DNA from: Christensenellaceae bacterium
GTDB lineage: Bacteria; Bacillota; Clostridia; Christensenellales; Borkfalkiaceae
Assembly: GCA_016295005.1 (NCBI GenBank)
Contig: JAEDMA010000044.1
Location: 1-11,113, forward strand
Direction of reading: 5' to 3'
Length of the DNA: 11,113 nt
The notes below the pieces were generated by a model. That model made no database searches and had not been told where the DNA came from. It was given only the letters and a program-made list of their open reading frames with translations. Each line of letters starts with the position of its first letter. Position 1 is the first letter of the stretch. A program made the translations under genes and the position numbers. Positions 1 to 6,290 of the stretch are shown piece after piece.

Positions 1-379
1 CGCCTATCGACGACGGTATGCCGTAAAAACTATTAAGCCCGTAAAGCCCCATATTTTCGAGACGATTTATCGTTTTATTAAGGTCTGCCCCCGCGAAAAC
101 CCTTGCTTTATTTCCCGTAACGTATATGCGGTTAAGATTTTTAATCGAGATTATTATTCCCCGAAAACCCGAATCGGATACGATAAGGTTACTGCCGTTG
201 CCTATAACGAACGTTTTTATCTTTCGGTTTAAGGCGTATTCCGTGACTTCTTTTAACCCCTTCAACGAGTTTACCTTTACGAAATAGTCGGCGTTTCCGC
301 CGAGTCCGATAGTCGTATGCTTTCTTAACGGTTCGTTTTTTAAGATTACCGAGCCGTCTTTAAGGAATTCGGATAACAC
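1..379 (-). CDS. murB: MurB, UDP-N-acetylenolpyruvoylglucosamine reductase (N-terminal part, runs off left edge)
   Basis: MurB is the FAD enzyme that reduces UDP-GlcNAc-enolpyruvate to UDP-MurNAc with NADPH in cytoplasmic peptidoglycan precursor synthesis. About 126 codons are visible. Translating the minus strand from a GTG at 379-377 gives family landmarks in order: a KHTTIGLGGNADYF segment (family pattern NHTTFRIGGPA), then VIGNGSNLIVSD with a following G (FAD pyrophosphate loop), then FAGADL, then GLYGLNSFYGIPSSIG, matching the usual GLExxxGIPGSxGG. The GTG start is chosen because AGGAG (386-390) sits six bases upstream, the reading begins just before the conserved block, and no ATG fits. 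The usual GIPGS is GIPSS here, a mild substitution. The C-terminal substrate domain and catalytic Ser/Glu lie outside the window. The gene is co-oriented with the upstream solute-binding-like gene, 47 bp away with no terminator between. Confidence 0.9.
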   Translation of the reverse strand, partial: MLSEFLKDGSVILKNEPLRKHTTIGLGGNADYFVKVNSLKGLKEVTEYALNRKIKTFVIGNGSNLIVSDSGFRGIIISIKNLNRIYVTGNKARVFAGADLNKTINRLENMGLYGLNSFYGIPSSIG

Positions 380-395
380 AAAATTCTCCTTTTAT

Positions 396-424
396 ATTTT
401 ACTATAAATATTTTTTTTTTACAA
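396..424 (-). promoter_or_regulatory. Candidate promoter before murB
   Basis: In the 47-bp AT-rich gap upstream of murB the minus strand has TTGTAA (424-419), a 17-bp spacer containing most of a ten-A run, and TAAAAT (401-396). These match 4 of 6 and 5 of 6 of the sigma-A consensus. If used, transcription would start near 389, at the Shine-Dalgarno itself, giving a leader of only about ten bases. That makes it doubtful, and the A/T-rich composition makes chance matches likely. An alternative -10, TATAGT (406-401), has no good -35. Confidence 0.3.
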
Positions 425-426
425 GG

Positions 427-1398
427 TTATAGCAACATTTTTTCTATTTTATCTTTTTCGTTTTTCTCTCCCGAAAGATAATTCTTGCCGAAAGTTTTAA
501 GTTCGTTTAACGTATGTTTTTCCATAAACACCGACGGCATTTTTTCGGCGGTTTCTTTTTGCATTTCGCTGAAAACCCCTTCGTACTCTACGGAAGTAAA
601 ACACGAAAACATACGGATTTTACTTAACTTTTTCTGTGTTTCGTCGGAAAGAAGCATACTTAAATATTTTTTTGCGAAGTAACTTTTTTCGTCGCCGTTA
701 TTAAACGCGGAAATATACTGATATAAATCGTTGAACTTAAAAAGCGGCGTGGCTTTATAATTAAATCCGCGATTTTCTAAGCGTACGATATCTCTTTGCG
801 TTCCTATAAGATATTTCGCCTTTCCGCCGACGAAAGTTATATACGCCGTAAGAGGTTCTTCGTAAACGCTGTTTTTTAAGTTCAGTTCGTTTATCGCCGC
901 GCATACTTCGGGCAGAGTGTATTTGCTTTCCGAAACGACGGTATTTTCGCCTTTCGCTTCGGGATTTTCTATCAGAACGTAATTTCCCCTGCACCAGGGA
1001 ATCGCGAACTGTTTTTCGCCCACCTTTCCGCCGACAAATTCTCTTTCCGTTTTAAGTTCCGTTACCCCTGCTATATCTACGCCGTAGCCGTACGAAATCA
1101 AATCGGGATATACCCCTTTTTTGAAACTTTCTTCCGCGCTTTCGGCGGTATGTGACGATACCATTACCAGAACGCCGTCGTTCTTCTTTTCGAACGTTCT
1201 CGCCACGTCCAACAAAAAATTTTTTCTCGACCCCGTTCCGCCTTCGAAAGAGTCTATCTGCCACACGTTTATTATGCCTTTATAATTTTTAGCCCCTTCC
1301 GATTCGGCTTTCCGGTAAATAAAATTTTTCCCGAAAAACAACGTGAACGCGACGCAAAAACCAAGCAACGACGAAATAACGATTCTACAAACTTTCAT
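427..1398 (-). CDS. Membrane-anchored protein resembling an extracellular solute-binding protein
   Basis: A 323-residue protein. Residues 6-22 form one hydrophobic segment after a short basic start (MKVCR), so it is probably exported and held by a signal anchor. C15 lies in LGFC, which is a poor lipobox because of Phe at -1. After the membrane segment, residues about 41-80 (INVWQIDSFEGG, then LLDVARTFEKKNDGVLVMV) look like the first beta-alpha-beta unit of a periplasmic-binding-protein fold. The block PDLISYG near 98-104 and AIPWCRGNYVLI near 132-143 also suit solute-binding proteins of sugar or peptide ABC transporters. No permease or ATPase gene lies beside it, so the ligand is unknown. The ATG start has no clear Shine-Dalgarno. 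The assignment rests on local resemblance only; a lipoprotein of unknown role is the alternative. Confidence 0.55.
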   Translation of the reverse strand: MKVCRIVISSLLGFCVAFTLFFGKNFIYRKAESEGAKNYKGIINVWQIDSFEGGTGSRKNFLLDVARTFEKKNDGVLVMVSSHTAESAEESFKKGVYPDLISYGYGVDIAGVTELKTEREFVGGKVGEKQFAIPWCRGNYVLIENPEAKGENTVVSESKYTLPEVCAAINELNLKNSVYEEPLTAYITFVGGKAKYLIGTQRDIVRLENRGFNYKATPLFKFNDLYQYISAFNNGDEKSYFAKKYLSMLLSDETQKKLSKIRMFSCFTSVEYEGVFSEMQKETAEKMPSVFMEKHTLNELKTFGKNYLSGEKNEKDKIEKMLL

Positions 1399-1417
1399 AA
1401 TAAAAATATATTCGCTT

Positions 1418-1446
1418 TTTATAGCAAAAAAGACTTTTCCGTTAAA
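1418..1446 (-). promoter_or_regulatory. Weak candidate promoter overlapping a terminator
   Basis: The terminator after the M16 gene leaves only 27 bases before the next start codon. TATAAA (1423-1418) is a fair -10. Upstream, TTTAAC (spacer 17) or TTAACG (spacer 16) in the terminator loop could serve as a -35, matching 3 or 4 of 6. If real, the leader would be about twenty bases and lack a Shine-Dalgarno. The alternative is that the downstream gene is expressed only by readthrough. Confidence 0.25.
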
Positions 1447-1457
1447 GAAAAGTCTTT
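1426..1457 (-). terminator. Intrinsic terminator after the M16 peptidase gene
   Basis: Minus-strand RNA has a perfect 11-bp stem, AAAGACUUUUC (1457-1447) with GAAAAGUCUUU (1439-1429), and a 7-base loop. The stem runs straight into six U residues (1431-1426). It begins 21 bases past the M16 stop codon and closes the pnp-ylxY-mlpA gene group. The plus-strand side lacks a long T run beyond the stem, so it acts mainly on minus-strand transcripts. Confidence 0.9.
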
Positions 1458-1478
1458 CAGAATTTTTATTTCGTTATT

Positions 1479-2720
1479 TCAGATTTTAAGCGGAGAGTTT
1501 TCCGTGCCGACGGTCGCCGAAGCCATTAAGTCGGTATCGAAAAATTCTTTTATCACGTCGGCAACGTCCTTTTCGGTAATATTTTCGATTTCTTTTATCT
1601 TTTTATTAAAATCGAACTGCTTATTCAAAAACAAAAGATATTTACCGTATAAAAGCATTTGCGTGGCGGTGTTTTCTCTGCCGAACACGAGCGAAGATTT
1701 AAGTTGTTCTTTGCCCCTGTTGAATTCCGCGCTCGTTATGCCCGACTTTTTGAATTTGTTTATCTCTTCTATTATCGCCGTAGCCGAAAGATCTCTCGAA
1801 GAAGAATTAACTCCGCCGTAAATTTCTATAACGCCGCTGTCTTTATACTGCGACGGATAAGAATATACCGTGTAGCAAAGTCCTAACTCTTCCCTTATTT
1901 TCTGGAATAGTCTGCTGCTCATTCCGCCGCCCAGCACGAGATTTGCTATGCCTATCGCGTCGGCTCTGTCGTCTACCATGGAAACGGACGGAAGCGAAAA
2001 AGCGACGTGCGCTTGTTCGATGTCTTTTACTCTGAAAAGGTTGCCCTTTCTGTTTCCCGTAAAAGGTACCTGCGGCGCGGATTTTTTAGCGGTAAATTTA
2101 TCCGCGAAGTATCTTTTTACCGCTTCCAACGTTTTATCGGGGTCGATATTGCCCGCAACGGATATTACTATATTGTCGGCAGTATAATACTTGTCCATAT
2201 ACTTACGGACGTCTTTTACCGTGAACCTTTTAACGTTTTCGGCGCTACCTAATATCGTTCTTCCGAGCCCTTCTTTTCCGTAATAACTTTCGGCTAAAAG
2301 GTCTAAGCATATATCTTCGGGCGTATCTTCGCTCATATTGATTTCTTCTATTATAACGCCCTTTTCTTTTTTCAGTTCTTCTTCGTCGAACGTGGCGTTA
2401 AACAGAATATCCGAAAGCACGTCCATAGATTCTTCCAGATGGTCGGAAGTGGATTTTGTATAAAAACATGTAAGTTCTTTAGACGTGAACGCGTTTATCT
2501 GTGCCCCTATCTTATCTATTCCGTCGGATATATCGAATGCCGAACGGTTTTTCGTACCCTTAAAAACTGTATGTTCTATGAAGTGCGATATTCCGTTTTC
2601 CTGTTCGCTTTCGTTTGCGCTGCCCGTTTTCACGAGTACGCCCACCGATACAGACATCAATCCTTCGATTTTGTTTGCTACTAATTTCAGTCCGTTGTCA
2701 AACTGATGATATAATTCCAT
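1479..2720 (-). CDS. M16B family zinc metallopeptidase (MlpA/YmxG-like)
   Basis: A complete 413-residue M16B (pitrilysin-superfamily) protein, close to the family's usual length of about 410-430 residues. The inverted zinc motif HFIEH occupies residues 46-50: H46 and H50 bind zinc and E49 is the catalytic base. E126 in IIEEINM, 76 residues after H50, is the third zinc ligand. The C-terminal M16 domain follows, with LGGGMSSRLFQKIREELGLCYTVYS near 263-287 carrying the conserved substrate-side Arg and Tyr. There is no signal peptide, so it is probably cytoplasmic. It follows the ylxY-like gene by 12 bases, and AAGGGGT (2725-2731) precedes the ATG. The order pnp, ylxY, mlpA is that of Bacillus subtilis, where mlpA (ymxG) encodes this peptidase. 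The physiological substrate is not evident from the sequence. Confidence 0.93.
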   Translation of the reverse strand: MELYHQFDNGLKLVANKIEGLMSVSVGVLVKTGSANESEQENGISHFIEHTVFKGTKNRSAFDISDGIDKIGAQINAFTSKELTCFYTKSTSDHLEESMDVLSDILFNATFDEEELKKEKGVIIEEINMSEDTPEDICLDLLAESYYGKEGLGRTILGSAENVKRFTVKDVRKYMDKYYTADNIVISVAGNIDPDKTLEAVKRYFADKFTAKKSAPQVPFTGNRKGNLFRVKDIEQAHVAFSLPSVSMVDDRADAIGIANLVLGGGMSSRLFQKIREELGLCYTVYSYPSQYKDSGVIEIYGGVNSSSRDLSATAIIEEINKFKKSGITSAEFNRGKEQLKSSLVFGRENTATQMLLYGKYLLFLNKQFDFNKKIKEIENITEKDVADVIKEFFDTDLMASATVGTENSPLKI

Positions 2721-2732
2721 TTTTACCCCTTG

Positions 2733-3446
2733 TTACGTTACGTTTTCGCCTACCGTACAAAACGTGAATCCGTTATTTAAATAAAAGTCTATTATCTGCG
2801 GCAGAGCCGAAAGCGTGTGCGGTTTCGGGTGCATCAGAATCAAATCTCCGCTTGCGGGATTTCCGGTCGCTCTTTTATATACGAGCGACGAGTCTTTATC
2901 ACGCCAGTCTATCGTATCTTTCGACCACATTATTACTTTATACCCCAAATCGCTCGCCGCGTCAAGCGTTACGTCGGAAAAACTGCCCGACGGCGGAGCA
3001 AACAGCGTCGTTTTTTCGCCGCACAGACTTTTCACTATAAGTTCGGTTATATAAATTTCTTGTTTATTGCCTTCATAATCGAGTTTTTTGTGGTCTTTAT
3101 GAAAATACCCGTGGTTTCCGAGTTCGTTGCCGTATCCGATTATTTTCTGCAAAGTCAATGCGTTATCGTCCGCCCAGCAGCCGCCCACGAAAAACGTGGC
3201 TTTTACTCCTTTTTCTTTCAACGTTTCTAAAATATTATTGACTATTTCGGTATTTTCGTAAACGTTAAACATTAAAGAAACGGTATTTTTTTCAGCGTTG
3301 CCGCGGTATATCGCGCCGATAGTTTCGCCTCCGTATATGGGCGCGGATTTATCATAGGAAAACCCTAAAACGAACACCGCCGTAAGCACTACGCCTATAA
3401 CGGCGTTGGTTATAATACTTAACTTTCTCTCCGACCGATTTTTCAT
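2733..3446 (-). CDS. YlxY-like NodB-fold polysaccharide deacetylase homologue with degenerate first motif
   Basis: A 237-residue protein with an N-terminal membrane anchor (about residues 10-30) and an extracellular NodB domain. Motif 1, normally TFDDG and often TFDxxW in sporulation deacetylases, is MFNVY (59-63). The catalytic-base Asp position is therefore N61 and the metal Asp position is V62. Motif 2 is intact: NHGYFH with H112 and H116. Motif 3 is FAPPSGSF (149-156), lacking the usual Arg. Motif 4 is WSKDTIDW (174-181), and motif 5 is LMHP with H206. The position right after pnp and before an M16 gene matches ylxY of Bacillus subtilis. The fold is secure. Peptidoglycan deacetylase activity is doubtful because both motif-1 carboxylates are missing, so it may bind glycan or work by another mechanism. 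AGAGGTG (3451-3457) is the Shine-Dalgarno, four bases from the ATG. Confidence 0.88.
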   Translation of the reverse strand: MKNRSERKLSIITNAVIGVVLTAVFVLGFSYDKSAPIYGGETIGAIYRGNAEKNTVSLMFNVYENTEIVNNILETLKEKGVKATFFVGGCWADDNALTLQKIIGYGNELGNHGYFHKDHKKLDYEGNKQEIYITELIVKSLCGEKTTLFAPPSGSFSDVTLDAASDLGYKVIMWSKDTIDWRDKDSSLVYKRATGNPASGDLILMHPKPHTLSALPQIIDFYLNNGFTFCTVGENVT

Positions 3447-3501
3447 ACGACACCTCTTTTAATAATATGAAAAAATTCTTTCGGATATTTCGGATTATTC
3501 T

Positions 3502-3528
3502 AAAAAGCCGTTTTGTTTTCTTTTCGGC
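3502..3528 (-). terminator. Weak second hairpin with U tract in the pnp-ylxY gap
   Basis: Minus-strand RNA forms GCCG (3528-3525), a 14-base A-rich loop, and CGGC (3510-3507), followed by five U (3506-3502). Only four base pairs form and the loop is long, so termination would be weak at best. It could be a back-up to the larger hairpin upstream. The rest of the 3447-3586 stretch is AT-rich, and I see no convincing promoter for the ylxY-like gene in it. Confidence 0.25.
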
Positions 3529-3583
3529 ATTTCCCGTTCGTCTCGGAAAAACGATTTATTTTTTACGGGTTCGGTTTATACGC

Positions 3584-3637
3584 AAAAACCGCAAGGACGG
3601 TTTCCGCGGTAGTTTCTGCGGTCCTTGCCTTGCGGTT
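3584..3637 (-). terminator. Intrinsic terminator after pnp, branched hairpin
   Basis: Minus-strand RNA pairs AACCGCAAGG (3637-3628) with CCUUGCGGUU (3596-3587), a 10-bp stem. The 31-base interior has a small CCGC/GCGG helix. A run of five U (3588-3584), the first two of them paired in the stem, follows the GC-rich arm. It lies 18 bases past the pnp stop codon. The short U tract suggests partial rather than complete termination, in keeping with co-transcription of ylxY and mlpA with pnp. Confidence 0.7.
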
Positions 3638-3654
3638 ATCGGTTGTTTTTTTTA

Positions 3655-5760
3655 TCAGCCTTCTATTTTTTCCAAAAGTTTAAGGTCGATTCCCTTTTCG
3701 CCTATCTTAACGATTTCTACCTTGACTTTATCGCCGATATGGAGAACGTCTTCTACCGATTCGATTCTCTTTTCGCTCATTCTCGAAATGTGGATAAGTC
3801 CGTCTTTACCCGGAGCAAGTTCGCAGAACGCGCCGACTTTCGGTAAAATTCTTACGACTTCGGATATGAACATATCGCCGACTTCGGGATCTTTCGCGAT
3901 AGAAATTATTATCGCTTTGGCTCTTTCCGCGTTTTCGATAGGACCTACGGTAGAAATATAACCTACGCCGCTATCATCGTCTTTAAAGTTGATTTCCGTT
4001 CCCGTTTCTTCCATAATCTTCTTGATAACGCAACCCTGTTTACCGATAACGTCGCCGATTTTGTCGGGCGCAATCTGGAAGTTGATAATCTTGGGAGCGT
4101 ATACGGAAAGCGCGGGCGCAACTTCGGGAACGCATTCGAGCATTTTGGAAAGTATGAACTGTCTGCCTTCGTTCGCCTGATTGATTGCGCTGTGCATGAT
4201 TTCTTCGGATATGCCTTTAATCTTAATGTCCATCTGAATCGCGGTTATACCTTTTACCGTTCCCGCTACCTTAAAGTCCATATCCCCTAAGAAGTCTTCA
4301 AGTCCCTGAATATCCGTCATAACGCGGAATTCGCCCGTTTCCTGATTCTTTATAAGACCCATTGCAACGCCCGCAACCGGCGCTTTTATGGGGACGCCTG
4401 CGTCCATCAGAGCCATCGTGGAGCCGCAAACCGACGCCATAGACGACGAGCCGTTGGACGACATAATGTCGTTTACTACCCTTATCGCGTACGGGAAGTC
4501 CGTTTCGGAAGGCAGTACGGGGATTAACGCGCGTTCTGCGAGAGCGCCGTGTCCGATTTCTCTTCTGCCGGGCGATTTAATCGCTTTCGCTTCGCCGGTG
4601 CAATATCCCGGGAAGTTATATTGATGCATATATCTCTTGGAATCTTCTTCGTCGAGTCCTTCGAGTCTTTGCGCTTCGTCGAGCATGGCGAGCGTGCAGG
4701 TGGTTAAAGTCTGAGTTTGTCCTCTGGTAAACACCGCGGAGCCGTGTACTCTCGGCAACACGTGTCTTTCGCACCAGATAGGACGTACGTCTTTAAGTCC
4801 TCTTCCGTCGGGACGGATTCCTTTATCGAATATCTTCGCGCGGACTTTTTCTTTGGTGAGATAGTAAATACTGTCCTTTATTTCTCTTATATTGTCGGGA
4901 TAGATTTCTTTGAAGTGTTCGATGATTTCTTTTTCCGCTTCGTCCTGACGATTCTGTCTTTCCTGACGGTCAAAGGTATCTATCGCCCAGTCGATTTTTT
5001 CCGAAGCGTACGCTCTTACTTCTTTATCGAGTTCTTCGGGAACGTGATAAAGTTCGATTTCTTTCTTGGGTTTACCTACCGCCGGTACGATTTCGTCTTC
5101 GATAAAAGCGCATATCTTTTTGATTTCTTCGTGACCGAACATTATGGCGTTTACCATTTCGTCGTTGGTTACTTCGTTTGCGCCCGCTTCTATCATTAAA
5201 ATAGCGTCTTTCGTGCCTGCAAGGTTAAGGTGTATATCCGATTTGGCGCGTTGGCTTAAGTCGGGGTTTATTACGTATTTTCCGTCTACCATTCCGACTA
5301 CCACCGAACCCGTAGGTCCTGCCCACGGAATATCCGATATGGAAAGCGCAACCGACGAACCTATCATAGCGAGCGGTTCCGGTTGAATATCGGGTTCTAC
5401 CGACAACGCCTGCGCGATTACCACTACGTCGTTAAAAAGCCCTTTGGGGAACAACGGTCTTAACGGTCTGTCGATAAGACGAGAAGTCAATATCGCTTTA
5501 TCGCTTGCTCTTCCTTCTCTCTTTTTGTATCCGCCGGGAATTTTACCTATGGAATACATCTTCTCGTCGTAGTCTACCTGCAACGGGAAAAAATCCATTC
5601 CTTCTCTCGGAGCAGCCGACATACATACGGTTACCATTACCGCCGTATCGCCCGAGCGTACCACGCACGCGCCGTTGGCTTGTTCGGCGTACTTGCCGAC
5701 TTCGACGGTGACTTCTCTGCCGCCGACGGTCGTCTTAAACTGTCTGAAATTTTGTGTCAT
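3655..5760 (-). CDS. pnp: Polynucleotide phosphorylase (PNPase)
   Basis: PNPase degrades RNA 3' to 5' using phosphate and releases nucleoside diphosphates; it is a ring-shaped trimer. The 701-residue length is standard. The order is RNase PH domain 1 (about 10-145), an alpha-helical linker (about 150-310), RNase PH domain 2 (about 315-545), a KH domain (about 553-615) with GKQG near 567, and an S1 domain (about 622-695) containing GKDGLIHISRM. Catalytic landmarks are conserved: SSNGSSSMASVCGS, and LGDMDFKVAG, where D489 and D495 align with E. coli D486 and D492. The ATG at 5760 has AAGGAG (5768-5773) seven bases upstream, and the N-terminus aligns with family starts. It follows rpsO, as in most bacteria, but a terminator and a repeat-bearing spacer intervene, so it may be expressed by readthrough. 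Its Shine-Dalgarno is in a hairpin (separate entry). Confidence 0.98.
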   Translation of the reverse strand: MTQNFRQFKTTVGGREVTVEVGKYAEQANGACVVRSGDTAVMVTVCMSAAPREGMDFFPLQVDYDEKMYSIGKIPGGYKKREGRASDKAILTSRLIDRPLRPLFPKGLFNDVVVIAQALSVEPDIQPEPLAMIGSSVALSISDIPWAGPTGSVVVGMVDGKYVINPDLSQRAKSDIHLNLAGTKDAILMIEAGANEVTNDEMVNAIMFGHEEIKKICAFIEDEIVPAVGKPKKEIELYHVPEELDKEVRAYASEKIDWAIDTFDRQERQNRQDEAEKEIIEHFKEIYPDNIREIKDSIYYLTKEKVRAKIFDKGIRPDGRGLKDVRPIWCERHVLPRVHGSAVFTRGQTQTLTTCTLAMLDEAQRLEGLDEEDSKRYMHQYNFPGYCTGEAKAIKSPGRREIGHGALAERALIPVLPSETDFPYAIRVVNDIMSSNGSSSMASVCGSTMALMDAGVPIKAPVAGVAMGLIKNQETGEFRVMTDIQGLEDFLGDMDFKVAGTVKGITAIQMDIKIKGISEEIMHSAINQANEGRQFILSKMLECVPEVAPALSVYAPKIINFQIAPDKIGDVIGKQGCVIKKIMEETGTEINFKDDDSGVGYISTVGPIENAERAKAIIISIAKDPEVGDMFISEVVRILPKVGAFCELAPGKDGLIHISRMSEKRIESVEDVLHIGDKVKVEIVKIGEKGIDLKLLEKIEG

Positions 5761-5769
5761 CTTGTTTCT

Positions 5770-5819
5770 CCTTCTGTTACTCTTATTACACAGGAAGGTA
5801 TCCGCATTCCGCGTATACC
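5770..5819 (-). promoter_or_regulatory. pnp leader: Shine-Dalgarno in a hairpin, with a competing upstream hairpin
   Basis: In minus-strand RNA CCUUCCUGU (5798-5790) pairs with ACAGAAGG (5777-5770), giving eight base pairs with one bulged C and a 12-base loop. The AAGG arm is the first four bases of the pnp Shine-Dalgarno AAGGAG, so this fold would hide the ribosome site. Just upstream a second hairpin pairs GGUAU (5819-5815) with AUACC (5801-5797), extended by CGC/GCG across an A-G mismatch with a GGAAU loop. Its last two C residues are the first two of the sequestering hairpin, so the two folds compete at those bases. I find no convincing promoter here; TATACG (5817-5812) lacks a matching -35. 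The folds were found by eye, not by energy calculation. Confidence 0.5.
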
Positions 5820-5864
5820 CCTTTTTTGTATCTTACCGAAAACTTTTCCCTTTTTTATATCGGA

Positions 5865-5983
5865 TTTTTTCGTTACCGATTTTCCCGCCGATAATTTTTT
5901 TCGTCACCGGCTTTTCGCCACCGAGGAAAAAAAGAAAAATTTTTTTCGCTATCGGCTTTTCGCCACCGGGAAAAAAAGAAAAA
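5865..5983. repeat. Tandem 45/44-bp repeat plus a degenerate third copy in the rpsO-pnp spacer
   Basis: Two direct units lie back to back, 5895-5939 (45 bp) and 5940-5983 (44 bp). They differ by three substitutions near their start and a one-base gap. Each runs as seven T, CG, a variable block, CGGCTTTTCGCCACCG, then GG, seven A, G and five A on the plus strand. A shortened, diverged relative (TTTTTTCGTTACCG then TTTTC, CCGCC) occupies 5865-5894. Each full unit is an imperfect palindrome: T7C at one end pairs with GA7 at the other, and GGC pairs with GCC across TTTTC near the middle. On the minus strand this gives A/U-stemmed hairpins separated by U-rich tracts. No protein is supported in either direction. 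Confidence 0.85.
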
Positions 5984-6008
5984 TCGGGCGACAAAAAACA
6001 TGCCGCCC
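5971..6008 (-). terminator. Intrinsic terminator after rpsO
   Basis: Minus-strand RNA pairs GGGCGGC (6008-6002) with GUCGCCC (5992-5986), seven base pairs with one G-U, and a nine-base loop. The stem is followed by GA and then five U, C and seven U down to 5971. It sits nine bases after the rpsO stop codon. The U tract belongs to the edge of the adjacent 44-bp repeat unit. It should lower pnp transcription relative to rpsO, as the rpsO terminator does in E. coli. Confidence 0.8.
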
Positions 6009-6016
6009 CGAAAAAG

Positions 6017-6280
6017 TTATTTTCTTAAATTCAATTCAGCGATTATCTTTCTGTATCTTTCAATATCTACTTCCTGTAAATATTTTAAAAGACCGCGACG
6101 TTCACCGACCATTTTCATAAGTCCGCGTCTGCTATGATTATCGTTTTTGTTGACGGAAAGATGTTCATTCAAGTGATTGATTCTTTCCGTTAAAAGAGCG
6201 ATTTGGACTTCCGCGCTGCCGGTATCGCCTTCGTGCGCGCCGAATTTTGCTATAATTTCTGCCTTTCTTGCTTTATCCAT
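6017..6280 (-). CDS. rpsO: 30S ribosomal protein S15
   Basis: S15 is a primary 16S rRNA binding protein. It nucleates assembly of the 30S platform by gripping the three-way junction of helices 20-22. The 87-residue length is two short of the usual 89, and the shortening is at the N-terminus. The diagnostic segments are present: GDTGSAEVQIALLTERINHLNEHL (about 19-42), NDNHSRRGLMKMVGERRGLLKYL (about 46-68), and a C-terminal RYRKIIAELNLRK. AGGAGG (6291-6296) lies ten bases before the ATG. It has its own strong promoter and a structured leader, and is followed by an intrinsic terminator before pnp. This linkage with pnp is the common bacterial arrangement. Confidence 0.98.
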   Translation of the reverse strand: MDKARKAEIIAKFGAHEGDTGSAEVQIALLTERINHLNEHLSVNKNDNHSRRGLMKMVGERRGLLKYLQEVDIERYRKIIAELNLRK

Positions 6281-6290
6281 AATTTTTTTA

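Noticed and set aside
427..1398. Lipoprotein call from Cys15
   Set aside because: LGFC has Phe just before the Cys, unlike standard lipoboxes, and the hydrophobic stretch continues past it, which fits a signal anchor better.
5797..5840. A pnp-specific promoter upstream of its leader
   Set aside because: TATACG and TAAGAT can be read as -10 boxes, but neither has an acceptable -35 at 16-18 bp.
5865..5983. CRISPR array
   Set aside because: Units adjoin directly with no unique spacers, there are only two and a half copies, and there is no cas gene.
5680..6120. Plus-strand open frame crossing the rpsO-pnp spacer with a repeated FATEEKKKNFF-like segment
   Set aside because: The peptide repeat is only the tandem DNA repeat read in frame. 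It overlaps pnp and rpsO on the other strand and has no coding signature.
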